Assembly: GCF_001542775.1 (NCBI RefSeq) | Contig: NZ_CP014145.1 | Location: 434,001-498,000 of the forward strand | Source: Microterricola viridarii | Lineage (GTDB): Bacteria; Actinomycetota; Actinomycetes; Actinomycetales; Microbacteriaceae | Direction of reading: 5' to 3' | Length of the DNA: 64,000 nt | Shown here: piece by piece, positions 46,351 through 58,937 of the stretch | Layout of the letters: every line of letters starts with the position of its first letter | Position numbering within the stretch: the first letter of the stretch is position 1 | Notes under the pieces: generated by a model | Seen by the model: the letters and a program-made list of their open reading frames with translations, nothing else | Database searches by the model: none | What the model was told of the DNA's origin: nothing | Position numbers and translations under genes: made by a program

Positions 46351-47678
46351 GGTTCCATTCTCTCGGTGGATGGTGCGTCGGGCGTTGAAGCCCCGCTCGA
46401 CGGCGTGCTGCTGGATTGCGGAGTGTTTGACGGCTGGCTGCTGCGGATGACGGCCTGCTCGAGGTCGCGGAGGCGCTCAGAGAGGTCGAGCATGCCACGG
46501 TCGGAATATGGCTCCTCCGCGACCAATACCGCGGTGACAGCGTCGAGCCGGCGGCCGGTGCTCGCCGCGGTGGCGGCCACCACTTCGTCGAGAGTGGCCG
46601 TGCGGGGCAGACCGAGCCGGCCGGCGATGCGCCCGATCGTGGCCAGCCGGAGCGCGTCGACGGCGCGCAGCCGGGCAGAGTTGCGGGCATACAGCCGGGA
46701 GCGGCCCTCCATCGTCTCGCTGGCTCGCACGGTCACGGGCAGCCGCTCCAGCACCAGCGGGCCGAAACGCCGGCCGTAGGCGATGGCGGCGGCGACGCCG
46801 GTGAGCACGAGCAGCACCATCACCGGGGTCACCCAGCCGGGGCTGAGCTCGGCCAGGCTCGGCGGGGCGCCGGCCGCGACATCGGCGAGGGTGGGCAGGT
46901 ACCAGACCAGGGTGGGCTGCTCGCCGAGCAGTCCGAGCGCGAGCGCCGCATTGCCGGCGGCGGTGACCGACTCGTTGGCGAGGATCGCCGGGTCGGCGAG
47001 CAGGCTGAGCGTTCCGGTCGGGCCGGCCCGCTGCACCAGCACGGAGGCGCCGTCCCCGTCGGTGAAGCAGCTGCTGAAGCCCGTGGCGTCGGCGGGAACC
47101 CGCAGCGTCTTCAGGCCGGCGCCGGGCAGCGCGGCGACGCTGCCTGCCCTTTGGCCCGCCGGGCTGGAGCAGAGTGCACCGGCGTCGATGGCCGAATCGG
47201 CGGGGCTGACCCCGCCGAATCCGACCGCGGGGGCGAGCGCCTGCAGCATGCCGAAGCTGGGGTCGACGATGACGAGGTGTGTGGCGGCATCCGCCAGCTC
47301 GGCAAACCGTCCTTCGTCGAGGGTGCCGTTCTGGTCGTAGACCAGCATCGTGGCGCCGCCCTGCGCTGCGGATGTCGCAGCCAGCGCTTCGTCCAGGCTG
47401 TCGGCGGTGACGACGTCGACGCCCTCGGCGGCGAGCACCTCGGCCACGGCCATGCCGCCGGTGGGAGCCGCGTTGGCTCGGCCGAGCGCCGGACCGCCTG
47501 AGGACGCGGCGCCGTTCAGCAGCAGGGCGATGACGGCGACGATGAGCGCGCCGGCGGCGGCGGCCAGCCAGAATCCGGCCTTCCGGCCGCTCTCGCGGAG
47601 CGTCGGGGTGAGCGCGGGCGCCATTCCGGGCGTGACGGCGGCGTCTGCGGCGGCCCGGTCCGTTCCGGTGTCGATCAT
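46347..47678 (-). CDS. DUF4350 domain-containing membrane protein
   Basis: A 443-residue protein with one membrane helix near 35-55 (WLAAAAGALIVAVIALLL), an extracytoplasmic DUF4350 domain (about 70-270), a second helix near 285-305 (MVLLVLTGVAAAIAYG) and a cytoplasmic tail with RPFGPLVLERLPVTVRA-like sequence and a serine/proline-rich end. The family is known only as part of the MoxR/DUF58/DUF4129 module. It overlaps the neighbours on both sides by 4 bases. Confidence 0.86.
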
Positions 47679-48337
47679 GCGAGTACCGCCGGCTCCGGCA
47701 ACAGCGGCCTGGCCTGCTGCAGTCGCTCGTCGAGCGCCTGCACCGCCCGGTAGTCGGCCTCGCTGCCCGGACGGCCGAGGTAGCGCACGGCGTCGAAGGC
47801 GCGGGCAGCCTCGGCCAGCGCAGCACCCTCGGCGGGGAGGGCGCGGGCGGCGGCCGCCGCGAAGTCGGTGGCGGTGGTTCCGGGGCTCAGTGCGACAACG
47901 GTGCGCTCTGCCAGGTCAGCCGCCAGGGCGCGGAACTGCTCGGTGATGGCCAGCGGCCAGTCGGCAGAAGCCGCGGCGTCCCGGGCGGCTGCTCGCATCT
48001 GTGCGGCGGTGCGGTGCTCCCGCTCGCCGAACAGCACGCTCGCGGCGGTGCGCCGGTTGAGCCGCGGCACACCCCAGACCAGCAGCGCGACGACCACGGC
48101 GGCCACGACCAGGATCGTCGCCACCAGCGGCAGCCAGCCGCCGCCTGCCCCGTTTGCGCCGGAGAAGAGGGAGCTCAGCCAGTCGAAGAAAGCCTGTGAG
48201 GCCCGGTCGAACCAGTTGGGCTGGGCAGCCAGGTACGGCGGTTTGGCGAGCTCCTCCAGCAACAACCGGTGCGCCTCAGGGGCGTCGGGCTCCACGGGTA
48301 TGGCCAGCACGACGACAGACGGCGCGGGGCCGATCAT
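47675..48337 (-). CDS. DUF4129 domain-containing protein
   Basis: A 220-residue protein with one membrane helix near 68-90 ([22 protein letters not shown]) and a C-terminal DUF4129 region beginning [22 protein letters not shown]. The start has no signal peptide but a hydrophobic strand. The gene overlaps the upstream and downstream genes by 4 bases each (ATGA-type), showing tight coupling within the operon. Function unknown. Confidence 0.85.
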   Translation of the reverse strand: MIGPAPSVVVLAIPVEPDAPEAHRLLLEELAKPPYLAAQPNWFDRASQAFFDWLSSLFSGANGAGGGWLPLVATILVVAAVVVALLVWGVPRLNRRTAASVLFGEREHRTAAQMRAAARDAAASADWPLAITEQFRALAADLAERTVVALSPGTTATDFAAAAARALPAEGAALAEAARAFDAVRYLGRPGSEADYRAVQALDERLQQARPLLPEPAVLA

Positions 48338-49620
48338 GCGGTGGTCGCCGCGGCGTGCGGGGGCAGGTAGGGGTCGGCGACGCCCTGCTCGCCAAGCTCA
48401 CGGGCCTCGACGAAGCGCAGCAGCTCGAGGTCCAGGCCCTCCTTGCGCATGCGCAGGTCGATGTAGATCAGCGCGACGGCCGCCGACTGCGCGACGATCG
48501 CGATCGAGGTGATGACCAGCGTGACCAGCATGAGCAGCAAGTACGAGGCGACGGCCGGCGCAATCGTGCCGAGCGCGTTGTTCGGATCGATCAATGTCGT
48601 CGCGAAGCCATAGAGGAGCGAGATCGGGGTGGTCACGACCTGCGACACCAGGTTGACGATGAAGCCGATCAGGAACTGCACGCCGAGGGTCTTCCAGAAG
48701 TAGCCGCGGGTGAGCGACCAGGAGCGAGAGATCGCGGCGCGGACGCCGAGCTGCTCCAGCATGATCAGGCAGGGCACCAGCGAGGTCTTCACGGTCAGCC
48801 AGGCCAGCAGAGCCACGGTGCCGAGGCCGAGCAGCACGCCGACGGTGATCGTCAGACCGAGCAGCGCCGGGCCCTGCACGGCCAGCAACACCACGGCGCC
48901 CACGGCGACAGCCAGCACGACGACGTAGCCGGCGGCGAGCAGCAGCACCCAGCCGAGCAGCGGCCACATCCGGCGCAGCGCGGTCTTCCACAGCGCGAAC
49001 AGGCCGAGCTTCTCGCCGAGCGTCGCGCGGGCCACTTCCAGCACGATCACACCCTGCAGCACGGCGGATGCCAGCACGGTGAGCAGCACGGGAATCAGCG
49101 CGGCGAGCAGGATCGCCGCCACGCTGCCGGCGGCGACAGCATCCGACTCTGCGGCGCTGGCGCGCTCCATCCGGTCGATCGCGATGAATGTGACGGGGCC
49201 GAGCACCACCAGCGACACGAGCACCGAGAGGGCCTGCACCAGCAGGGCGCTGCCGAACGTGGCCTTGGGGTTGCGGCGCAGCACCTGGAACGGGGCGCCG
49301 AGCAGGGTGCCAAAGCCGAGCGGGCGCAGCGGGATCAGGCCGGGCTTGGGCGGGGGAGTCCAGCCGGGCTGCTGACCGTAGGCGGGCTGGCCGTACGCGG
49401 GCTGACCGTAGGGTGCCTGGCCGTAGGGCGCCTGGCCGTAGGGCGCCTGGCCGTACGGCGCCTGGCCGTACGGGGCCTGACCATACGGGGCCTGGCCGGA
49501 GGGCGCTTGCCCGTATGGCGGCTGGCCGGAGGGCGCCTGTCCGTGCGGGGCCGGCCCGGAGGGCGCGGCGCCGGGCTGGCTCCGCTCAGCGGGTGACTGC
49601 CAGCTCTGCTCGTCGGTCAT
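48334..49620 (-). CDS. GDPD-membrane-domain protein with QAPYG repeats
   Basis: A 428-residue protein. The first 85 residues are a disordered Pro/Gly/Gln/Tyr tract with about a dozen [15 protein letters not shown] pentads. The rest has six or more membrane helices and resembles the glycerophosphoryl diester phosphodiesterase membrane domain ([39 protein letters not shown]), without any phosphodiesterase catalytic domain. It opens the DUF4129-DUF4350-MoxR-DUF58 operon. ATG at 49620 has GGGAG 10 bases upstream; an ATG 9 bases earlier is closer to it and less suitable. Confidence 0.83.
   Translation of the reverse strand: MTDEQSWQSPAERSQPGAAPSGPAPHGQAPSGQPPYGQAPSGQAPYGQAPYGQAPYGQAPYGQAPYGQAPYGQPAYGQPAYGQQPGWTPPPKPGLIPLRPLGFGTLLGAPFQVLRRNPKATFGSALLVQALSVLVSLVVLGPVTFIAIDRMERASAAESDAVAAGSVAAILLAALIPVLLTVLASAVLQGVIVLEVARATLGEKLGLFALWKTALRRMWPLLGWVLLLAAGYVVVLAVAVGAVVLLAVQGPALLGLTITVGVLLGLGTVALLAWLTVKTSLVPCLIMLEQLGVRAAISRSWSLTRGYFWKTLGVQFLIGFIVNLVSQVVTTPISLLYGFATTLIDPNNALGTIAPAVASYLLLMLVTLVITSIAIVAQSAAVALIYIDLRMRKEGLDLELLRFVEARELGEQGVADPYLPPHAAATTA
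49371..49560. repeat. 15-bp coding tandem repeat (PYGQA pentads)
   Basis: About a dozen degenerate 15-base units, several nearly identical (for example CTGGCCGTAGGGCGC), encode the proline/tyrosine-rich cytoplasmic tail of the GDPD-membrane protein on the minus strand. Copy number is likely to vary between strains. Confidence 0.85.
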
Positions 49621-49726
49621 ACCGCCCATGCTCCCACATCACGCCCTACTAGGCCGGGACTGCACTACTGTTGTCCCCAAGCATGCCGCTGCATGAATAC
49701 TGCACGGCCCCAGCGGGAATGGACGC

Positions 49727-50404
49727 ATGAGCGCACGGATTTTGGTCGTCGACGACGACACCGCCCTGGCGGAGATGATCGGCATTGTCTTGCGCAGCGA
49801 GGGCTTCGAGCCCAGCTTCTGCGCCGATGGAGCGCTCGCGCTGGACGCGTTCCGGGCGAACAAGCCCGACCTGGTGCTGCTCGACCTGATGCTGCCCGGC
49901 CGTGACGGCATCGAGGTGTGCACGCTGATCCGCGCCGAGTCCGGCACCCCGGTGATCATGCTCACCGCCAAGTCCGACACCACGGATGTCGTCAAGGGAC
50001 TCGAGTCCGGCGCCGACGACTACATCGTCAAGCCGTTCAACCCCAAGGAGCTGGTGGCCCGGATCCGCACCCGACTGCGGCCGGCCGCCGCAGCATCCGA
50101 GACCCTGCAGGTCGGCGACCTGGTGGTGGATGCCGCCGGCCACGAGGTGCGGCGCGGCGACGAGCGGATCAACCTCACCCCGCTGGAGTTCGACCTCCTG
50201 CTGGCGCTGGCGTCCAAGCCGCAACAGGTCTTCACCCGCGAGATGCTGCTGGAGCAGGTCTGGGGCTACCACTACAAGGCCGACACCCGCCTAGTCAACG
50301 TGCACGTGCAGCGCCTGCGCGCAAAGGTCGAGCACGACCCGGACAACCCCCGCATCGTCACGACGGTGCGCGGGGTCGGCTACCGGGCCGGCTCCGCCAG
50401 CTGA
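49727..50404 (+). CDS. mtrA: DNA-binding response regulator MtrA
   Basis: A 225-residue OmpR-family regulator. The receiver domain has the acidic pair Asp9/Asp10, the phosphoacceptor Asp53 in LVLLDLMLPGRDG, Thr80 and Lys102 in YIVKPFNPKEL. The winged-helix domain (about 130-225) contains LTPLEFDLLLALAS, EQVWGYHYKADTRLVNVHVQRLR and VRGVGYR. With MtrB it controls cell-wall hydrolases and division in actinobacteria. The gene order mtrA-mtrB-lpqB is diagnostic. The 97-base upstream gap carries TACTGT as a possible -10. Confidence 0.96.
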   Translation: MSARILVVDDDTALAEMIGIVLRSEGFEPSFCADGALALDAFRANKPDLVLLDLMLPGRDGIEVCTLIRAESGTPVIMLTAKSDTTDVVKGLESGADDYIVKPFNPKELVARIRTRLRPAAAASETLQVGDLVVDAAGHEVRRGDERINLTPLEFDLLLALASKPQQVFTREMLLEQVWGYHYKADTRLVNVHVQRLRAKVEHDPDNPRIVTTVRGVGYRAGSAS

Positions 50405-50405
50405 G

Positions 50406-50465
50406 CTGTGGCGTACCGAACTGTGGCATACCGAACAATGGCTGACTAACCAATGGTTGACTGGC
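50406..50465. repeat. two pairs of 15-bp tandem repeats in the mtrA-mtrB spacer
   Basis: CTGTGGCGTACCGAA / CTGTGGCATACCGAA (50406-50435) is followed by CAATGGCTGACTAAC / CAATGGTTGACTGGC (50436-50465). The last unit contains the mtrB ATG; the unit before it holds a decoy ATG that reads Met-Ala-Asp-stop. Confidence 0.75.
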
Positions 50466-52075
50466 GCTCGTGGCGCAGCTGGCCGCAACGGGTGGGGCGG
50501 GCCTGGCGCGAGTCGCTGCAGTTCCGCACCGTGCTCATCTCGCTCGGGCTCTCCAGCGTCGCCATCCTGCTGACCGGCCTCTACCTCTCAGTGAGCATCA
50601 GCAACAACCTGTTCCAGGCCCGGCTCGACCAGGTGCTCGGCGAGTCCTCCCGCGCCGTCGCCTCCGCCCAGCAGCTCGTCGACGCCTCCGACGCCACCGA
50701 CCGCGCCGCCATGCTCAGCGTCATGAACAGCGCCCGCAACGCGTTGAGCGCCGGCTCCTCCAACCGTCTCGTCGCCGGCTTCCGCGTTCCCGGGCAGGAA
50801 CCGAGCGCCATCGCGCCGCTGGACTTCGTGCCGTCGACGCTCCGCACCGGCGTGATCACCCCGGAGCTGCAGCAGCAGGTGCGCGCGAACGGCGACGAGC
50901 AGTTCTGGCAGTCGGTGAGCCTGCCGACGCCGGAGGGCGGATCCGTTCCGGGCATCGTCGTCGGCTCTCAGCTCGTGCTGCCAACCGCCGGGCGCTACGA
51001 GATCTACATCGCGTACAGCCTGGCCGACGCCGAGCAGACGCTCGGCTTCGTGCAACAGACGGCCGGCGTCGCCGCGGTCGCTTTGCTGCTGCTGATGGGC
51101 GCCGTCACCTGGGTGGTGGTGCGCTTCGTGGTCACGCCGATCCGGGTCGCCGCCGAGGTCAGCCAGCGGCTGGCCGCCGGCGAGCTCGAGGTGCGGATCC
51201 CCGAGAAGGGCGAGGATGTCATCGCAACCCTCGCCCGCTCCTTCAACGGCATGGCCGACAGCCTGCAGGCGCAGATCCAGAAACTCGCCGACCTCAGTGA
51301 GGTGCAGCAGCGTTTCGTCTCCGACGTCTCGCACGAGCTGCGCACGCCACTGACCACGATCCGGCTGGCCGGTGACGTGCTCTACGACCAACGCGGCACG
51401 TTCCCGCCAGCCACGGAACGCACGGCCGAACTGCTGCACACCCAGGTGCAGCGCTTCGAGCTGCTGCTGTCGGACCTGCTCGAGATCAGCCGCTACGACG
51501 CCGGCTCCGTCGCCCTCGACCTGGAGCCGACGAGCCTCGTCCACATCGTCGAGGAGTCGATGGAATCGATGAGCAGGCTGGCCGCGCAGAACGGCACGGA
51601 GCTCAGCCTGGTGGCCCCGGGCGGGCACCTCCCTGCCGAGCTCGACCCGCGCCGCATCCGCCGCATCGTGAACAACCTGCTCGGCAACGCCATCGAGCAC
51701 AGCGAGGGCAAACCGATTGTGCTGTTCGTCGACAGCACGGCCACCGCCGTCGCCCTCACCGTGCGCGACTACGGAATCGGCATGAAGAAAGAGGAGGCCG
51801 CCCGCGTCTTCGATCGGTTCTGGCGTGCAGACCCCTCCCGCAAACGGACCATCGGCGGTACCGGTCTCGGGCTCCCGATCTCGCTCGAAGACGCGTTGGT
51901 GCACGGCGGAACGATCGACGTCTGGTCAGCGCCCGGCGCCGGGTCTGCGTTCCGGGTGACGTTGCCGCGCGTGCACGGCCGCCCGATGGGGGAGTCCCCG
52001 CTTCCGTTGCCGCCGGAAGACGCGGGCCACAGCCGCCCTGAACCCGCCCGCACAGAGGAGGGGGACACCCCGTGA
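50453..52075 (+). CDS. mtrB: sensor histidine kinase MtrB
   Basis: A 540-residue membrane kinase. Helices at about 24-48 and 203-229 flank an extracellular sensor domain; a HAMP domain (about 229-281) leads to the dimerisation domain with the phosphoacceptor His294 in FVSDVSHELRTPLT. The ATPase domain has NNLLGNAIEHSEGKP (N box), VRDYGIGMKKEEAARVFDRF (G1, F boxes) and GTGLGLPISLEDALVHGG (G2). It phosphorylates MtrA. Its stop overlaps lpqB's GTG by 4 bases. The spacer to mtrA is 48 bases and made of short repeats. Confidence 0.95.
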   Translation: MVDWRSWRSWPQRVGRAWRESLQFRTVLISLGLSSVAILLTGLYLSVSISNNLFQARLDQVLGESSRAVASAQQLVDASDATDRAAMLSVMNSARNALSAGSSNRLVAGFRVPGQEPSAIAPLDFVPSTLRTGVITPELQQQVRANGDEQFWQSVSLPTPEGGSVPGIVVGSQLVLPTAGRYEIYIAYSLADAEQTLGFVQQTAGVAAVALLLLMGAVTWVVVRFVVTPIRVAAEVSQRLAAGELEVRIPEKGEDVIATLARSFNGMADSLQAQIQKLADLSEVQQRFVSDVSHELRTPLTTIRLAGDVLYDQRGTFPPATERTAELLHTQVQRFELLLSDLLEISRYDAGSVALDLEPTSLVHIVEESMESMSRLAAQNGTELSLVAPGGHLPAELDPRRIRRIVNNLLGNAIEHSEGKPIVLFVDSTATAVALTVRDYGIGMKKEEAARVFDRFWRADPSRKRTIGGTGLGLPISLEDALVHGGTIDVWSAPGAGSAFRVTLPRVHGRPMGESPLPLPPEDAGHSRPEPARTEEGDTP

Positions 52076-53772
52076 ACGTCCGCTCCAGACTCGCCGGCCT
52101 TGCCGCACTGCTGGCCATCGCCCTCGCCGGCTGCTCCAGCATCCCCAGCTCCGGCGGCGTGCACCCCGGGCGCGGGGTCGAGAGCGAGGCGAGCCCCGAG
52201 TTTGACTTCCTGGCCCGCAGTCCGCAGCCCGGCGCCACTCAGGAGGAGATCTTGCTGGGCTTCGTGGAGGCTGCGGCCAGCCCGCAAGACCGCTACGCGG
52301 TGGCCAGGGAATATCTCACCTCGGACTTCGCCGCGGAGTGGGACCCGGACTCCAGCGCCCTGATCGACGGCGGCAACTTGCGCAGCCTGCAACCGGTGGG
52401 CGAGAACGCCATGAGCCTGACCGTGTCGGCGCTCGCCGATGTGAGCGTCACCGGCGACTACATGCAGCGCGAGGCGCCGACGGTGCAAGTGCTGGGCTAC
52501 GAGTTCAGCAAGGTCGACGAGCAGTGGCGCATCAGCAGTGCGCCGCAGGGCATCCTGGTCGACCAGCCCACCTTCTCGCTCGTCTTCGGCAGCTACCCGC
52601 TCTACTTCTTCGACCCCACCTTCAGCTATCTGGTGCCAGACCTCCGCTGGTTCCCACGGCGCACCTCGACGCCGACGGTGATCGTCAAGGCCCTGCTGAA
52701 CGGCCCCAGCGAGTGGCTGAACGGTGCAGTGCAGTCCGCCTTCCCCGAGGGCACCGCGCTGGTGCCCGACTCCGTGCGCATCGTCGCGCGCACAGCCGTG
52801 GTCGATCTCTCACCCGGCGTGCTGCAGACAGAGCCAGCTCAGCTGGCGCGGATGCAGCAGCAACTGAGCACGAGCCTGCACAACGTCTCGGCGATCTCCG
52901 GCATCAGCATCACCGTCGACCAGATCGAGCAACAGATTCCCGCCAACCCGGGCACCGTGATCAGCGACCCGCACGTCGACCCGCGCGCGCTCATTCTGCG
53001 CGACGGGCAGTTCGGCTACCTGGCAACGACGGGCGACAGCATCACGCCGCTCGACGAGTCGGACGCGATCGTGGCGCTGGACCCCGTCGCCGTCAACCTG
53101 GGCGCCAGGCAGCAGTCCGGAGACACGGCGGCCGTGCTCAACGCGGACGGCGCCCTGGTGGTGCGCGCGGGCAGCGCTGCGCGGTTGCTGGACCAACGGC
53201 CGGGCCTGATCGCGCCGACCGTCGACGTGTTCGGCTACGTCTGGTCGGTGCCGGCCGGCGCGCCGGGGGAGCTCCTGGCCTTCGCTCCGGACGGCACAGA
53301 GCACGCCGTCGTCACGAGCTGGCCGGATGCCACCCAGATCATCTCCCTCGCCCTCTCCCGCGACGGCACCCGGCTGCTCGCGCTCTACAGGGCAGGCGAC
53401 ACGACACGTCTGGTGGCGACCGCCGTGCAGCGCCGCGACGGGGAGGGGCGGAACGCACCGGCCAAGCTGGGCACGCCGCTTGAACTCGCGGTCCCGTCCG
53501 CGAAACCGTTGGCGACCGCCTGGGTGAACGAGCTGACCGTCGCGACGCTGACCACGGCGGACGGCACAGAGACGGTCATCACGACGCAGCAGTTGGGCGG
53601 GCCGAGCTCCGAGATCGATGGGGCGCCCGGCGCTGTCACGCTGAGCGGCGGCAACGCGGCCCGCGAGCTGCGCCTGCTGACCGCCGACGGCGTGCTGTTA
53701 CAACGCCGCGGGCTCAGCTGGCAGCCGCGGATCGACGGGGTCGGGGTGCTCGGGGTCTCGCTCGGCCGCTAG
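52072..53772 (+). CDS. lpqB: lipoprotein LpqB
   Basis: A 566-residue lipoprotein. The signal peptide ends in the lipobox LAGC with the lipidated Cys21. It is followed by a GerMN-type domain (about 195-290, FAYPEG-like AVQSAFPEGTALVPDSVRI) and a C-terminal beta-propeller-like region. LpqB works with MtrB, binding its extracellular part and tuning MtrA phosphorylation in mycobacteria. GTG start overlapping the mtrB stop fits translational coupling. Confidence 0.93.
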   Translation: MNVRSRLAGLAALLAIALAGCSSIPSSGGVHPGRGVESEASPEFDFLARSPQPGATQEEILLGFVEAAASPQDRYAVAREYLTSDFAAEWDPDSSALIDGGNLRSLQPVGENAMSLTVSALADVSVTGDYMQREAPTVQVLGYEFSKVDEQWRISSAPQGILVDQPTFSLVFGSYPLYFFDPTFSYLVPDLRWFPRRTSTPTVIVKALLNGPSEWLNGAVQSAFPEGTALVPDSVRIVARTAVVDLSPGVLQTEPAQLARMQQQLSTSLHNVSAISGISITVDQIEQQIPANPGTVISDPHVDPRALILRDGQFGYLATTGDSITPLDESDAIVALDPVAVNLGARQQSGDTAAVLNADGALVVRAGSAARLLDQRPGLIAPTVDVFGYVWSVPAGAPGELLAFAPDGTEHAVVTSWPDATQIISLALSRDGTRLLALYRAGDTTRLVATAVQRRDGEGRNAPAKLGTPLELAVPSAKPLATAWVNELTVATLTTADGTETVITTQQLGGPSSEIDGAPGAVTLSGGNAARELRLLTADGVLLQRRGLSWQPRIDGVGVLGVSLGR

Positions 53773-53880
53773 GGCTGTTGCGCCCCGGGCTGTTGTACAC
53801 AGCGCCCGCGCTCGCCGCCGTCGTGCACAGCCCGGGTCGGCACGCGCCCCGGCGGGTGCCGCACGGTGCACACTGGCGCC

Positions 53881-54576
53881 ATGACCCCCGTGCTGCCGAT
53901 ACTGCGGGCGGCGCTCGCCGACGCGCTGGCGGTGTTCGCCCCGAGCGAGTGCGTCGGCTGTGCCCGGCCGGACCGCGGGCTCTGCCGGCGCTGCGCCGCC
54001 GCGTTCGCGGCGAGCGAGCCGCACGCCACCGAGCGGTTCGGGCAGCGCGTGTGGTGCGGGCTGGACTACGCGGGCCCGGCCAGGCGGGCGCTGCTCGCGT
54101 TCAAGGACGGCGGGCGCACCGAGGTCGCCTCCGCGCTCAGCGTGCCGCTGCGTGCGGCCATCGCCGCCGCGCTCGCCGAGGCACCGGCCGGGGCGCCGAT
54201 CGAGCTGGTCTGCGTGCCCTCGGATGCCGCGGCGGTGCGCCGCCGCGGCTACCACCCCGTGGGCACCCTGCTCGCCGCGGCTGGGCTGCGGTCCGCCCCG
54301 CTACTCGCTCACACCGCCCCGCACGTGGACCAGGTCGGCTTGGACCGCGCGGCCCGCAGCGACAACCTGCGTGGCGCCCTGCGGCTGCGGCCGGGCACCG
54401 CCTCGCTGGCCGGTCGCCGGCTGCTGCTCGTGGACGACATCCTCACCACCGGAGCCACAGCGGCCGAGGCAGTGCGCGCTCTGCGGGCCGCGGACGCCGC
54501 CGTCTGCGGGGTCGCGGTGCTGGCCGACACGCGGCTGCGCGCCGACCTCTCGGCCGCTCCCGGCACCTTCGGATGA
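53881..54576 (+). CDS. comF: ComF family phosphoribosyltransferase-like protein
   Basis: A 231-residue protein. Two N-terminal cysteine pairs (CVGC at about 24-27, CRRC near 35-38) form a zinc ribbon; the C-terminal type I phosphoribosyltransferase domain has the PRPP loop RLLLVDDILTTGATAAEA. ComF proteins act with DNA-uptake machines in competent bacteria; in actinobacteria the role is unclear. The start at 53881 lies 6 bases after a CACACT hexamer (53869-53874), so a leaderless mRNA is likely; a GTG 15 bases upstream is an alternative. Confidence 0.9.
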   Translation: MTPVLPILRAALADALAVFAPSECVGCARPDRGLCRRCAAAFAASEPHATERFGQRVWCGLDYAGPARRALLAFKDGGRTEVASALSVPLRAAIAAALAEAPAGAPIELVCVPSDAAAVRRRGYHPVGTLLAAAGLRSAPLLAHTAPHVDQVGLDRAARSDNLRGALRLRPGTASLAGRRLLLVDDILTTGATAAEAVRALRAADAAVCGVAVLADTRLRADLSAAPGTFG

Positions 54577-54677
54577 AATGACGATGACTTTCAGAGAGGC
54601 AGCGACTACGGTGGGCCTAAAGGCGAGAAAGGTCCGCCCAGTAGACGCCGGGCGGCACGCCTGTCTGGGAGGTCGTC

Positions 54678-55346
54678 ATGGAAATTAACATCGTCGGACG
54701 CAACCTAGGAATCACCGATCGTTTTCGGGAGTACGCCACAGAGAAGGCGGAAAAGGTCGCCAACCTGGCCGAGAAGGCGCAGGTCCTCGAGATCAAGGTG
54801 AGCCGCCAGAGCCAGGTCAACGGCTCGGCGCGCAGTGACCGGGTGGAGCTCACTCTGATCGGCAAGGGACCCCTGGTCCGTGCCGAGTCCGAGGGTTCAG
54901 ACAAGTACGCCGCGTTCGATGTCGCACTCGGCCGCCTGCTTGAACGGGTCCGTCGGGCCAAAGACAGGCGCAAGGTGCACCGCGGCAACCACCGCCCCAT
55001 TTCGTTGCGCGAGGCCAGCACGGGCGGATTCGAGGCCGTGCACATGACCCCGGCCGACGCAGACGTGCTGGAGCAGGTGCGCACCGGCTCGATCCCCGTG
55101 CAGAGTGAGAACTCCGGCGAGGAGGCCGATGAGGCCTATACACCCGTGGTGATCCGGCGGAAGCTGTTTGCGTCCATCCCCATGTCGATCGATGACGCGC
55201 TGTACAACATGGAACTGGTCGGCCACGACTTCTACCTGTTCCACGACATCGAGACCGACCGCCCGAGCGTCGTCTACCGCCGCAAGGGCTGGGACTACGG
55301 CGTGATCGGGCTGGGCGACGCCGAGCTTGAGGCCGTTTCGGCCTGA
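54678..55346 (+). CDS. hpf: ribosome hibernation promoting factor, long form
   Basis: A 222-residue protein: the N-terminal RaiA/YfiA domain (IVGRNLGITDRFREYATEKAE, about 1-105) that blocks the decoding and P sites, a charged linker, and the C-terminal dimerisation domain with VVIRRKLFASIPMSIDDAL, YLFHDIETDRPSVVYRRKG. The long form makes 100S ribosome dimers in stationary phase. A GGGAGG ribosome site stands 5 bases before the ATG; the 100-base leader has a CCGCCC/GGGCGG hairpin near 54637-54653 and a TACGGT -10 near 54607. Confidence 0.94.
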   Translation: MEINIVGRNLGITDRFREYATEKAEKVANLAEKAQVLEIKVSRQSQVNGSARSDRVELTLIGKGPLVRAESEGSDKYAAFDVALGRLLERVRRAKDRRKVHRGNHRPISLREASTGGFEAVHMTPADADVLEQVRTGSIPVQSENSGEEADEAYTPVVIRRKLFASIPMSIDDALYNMELVGHDFYLFHDIETDRPSVVYRRKGWDYGVIGLGDAELEAVSA

Positions 55347-55364
55347 CCTTCCACCGCCAGCCGC

Positions 55365-55399
55365 CCGGGCCCCGCACCAGTCACTGATGCGGGGCCCGG
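55365..55399 (+). terminator. hairpin after hpf
   Basis: A 12-bp perfect stem, CCGGGCCCCGCA with its complement, around an 11-base loop. No U-run follows, so it may act as a weak or factor-assisted terminator, as is common in high-GC bacteria. Confidence 0.65.
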
Positions 55400-55436
55400 T
55401 GCTGTCCGGGCGACGCATTCACACCGTTCTGCCCGA

Positions 55437-55451
55437 TACGCTTGCTATCGT
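55437..55451 (+). promoter_or_regulatory. -10 candidates upstream of secA
   Basis: TACGCT (55437-55442) and TATCGT (55446-55451) are both TAnnnT hexamers in the 142-base stretch between the hpf hairpin and the secA start, giving a leader of about 85-100 bases. Confidence 0.45.
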
Positions 55452-55541
55452 TGCCGAGTGGAGTCGGCCGCGCGCTGACGCGCCCCGCTGTTCGACACCG
55501 TGGCGGCACGACCCGAGCCCTCAGACAACTGGAGACAATCC

Positions 55542-58355
<2,814 letters not shown>

Positions 58356-58372
58356 CGTTTGCCACACCCGGA

Positions 58373-58405
58373 ATGCCCCCGCGCTCGATGAGTGCGGGGG
58401 CATTT
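58373..58405. terminator. rho-independent terminator after secA
   Basis: An 11-bp stem, AATGCCCCCGC with its complement, around an 11-base loop and ending in TTTT. It sits between secA and the convergent Rv3235-like gene and can serve secA in particular. Confidence 0.85.
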
Positions 58406-58428
58406 TGCTGTCTGGGCCGTGACTGTGG

Positions 58429-58851
58429 CTAGAGCACGTTGATCGCGCTGGCCCGCCAGCGCTGGTCGAGACCCTCGAGCCGGATCGCGACGGCCCGGCT
58501 ACGGGTGCGACTGTGCACGATGACGACGGCCTCCACCGCTCCGTCGCGCGGCTCGCTGACCAGCACCCGTGCGATGTGGTTGCTCTGGCGCTGGATCGGC
58601 GTCTTCTTGACGGCGCGTGCCCGCGCCGCGATGTTGACCCTGGTCAGCAGTGAGGCGTAGACGTCGTCGGTCACCCAGCGGGCGATCTGCTCCAGATCAC
58701 GCTCGCCGGCGAGGATCTCGAGCACGTTCCTGGTCAGGTTGATCAGCAGCGGTTGCGGGTCCGGCAGGGCCTCCCTGCCGGTTCGCTGCGGGGCGAAGGT
58801 CTCATCGGCGGGGGCGACGGCCCGGGCCGGTCGGTGCAATTCTGTGGGCAT
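58429..58851 (-). CDS. Rv3235-like protein
   Basis: A 140-residue soluble protein. The core (about 30-135) has LPDPQPLLINLTRNVLEILAG, a DLEQIARWVTDDVYASL helix and a beta-sheet half (RVLVSEPRDGAVEAVVIVHS, RAVAIRLEGLDQRWRASAI), matching the family of M. tuberculosis Rv3235 that lies next to secA. Function unknown. GGAGG is 4 bases before the ATG. A CCCCCATAGTGGGGG hairpin (58867-58881) lies just upstream in its leader. Confidence 0.8.
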   Translation of the reverse strand: MPTELHRPARAVAPADETFAPQRTGREALPDPQPLLINLTRNVLEILAGERDLEQIARWVTDDVYASLLTRVNIAARARAVKKTPIQRQSNHIARVLVSEPRDGAVEAVVIVHSRTRSRAVAIRLEGLDQRWRASAINVL

Positions 58852-58937
58852 GATGCCTCCGCGCGTCCCCCATAGTGGGGGTATTGATTTCCTGACATGA
58901 AACCATCCGTGGCCCGAACTGTCCAGAGTGGGTTTGA

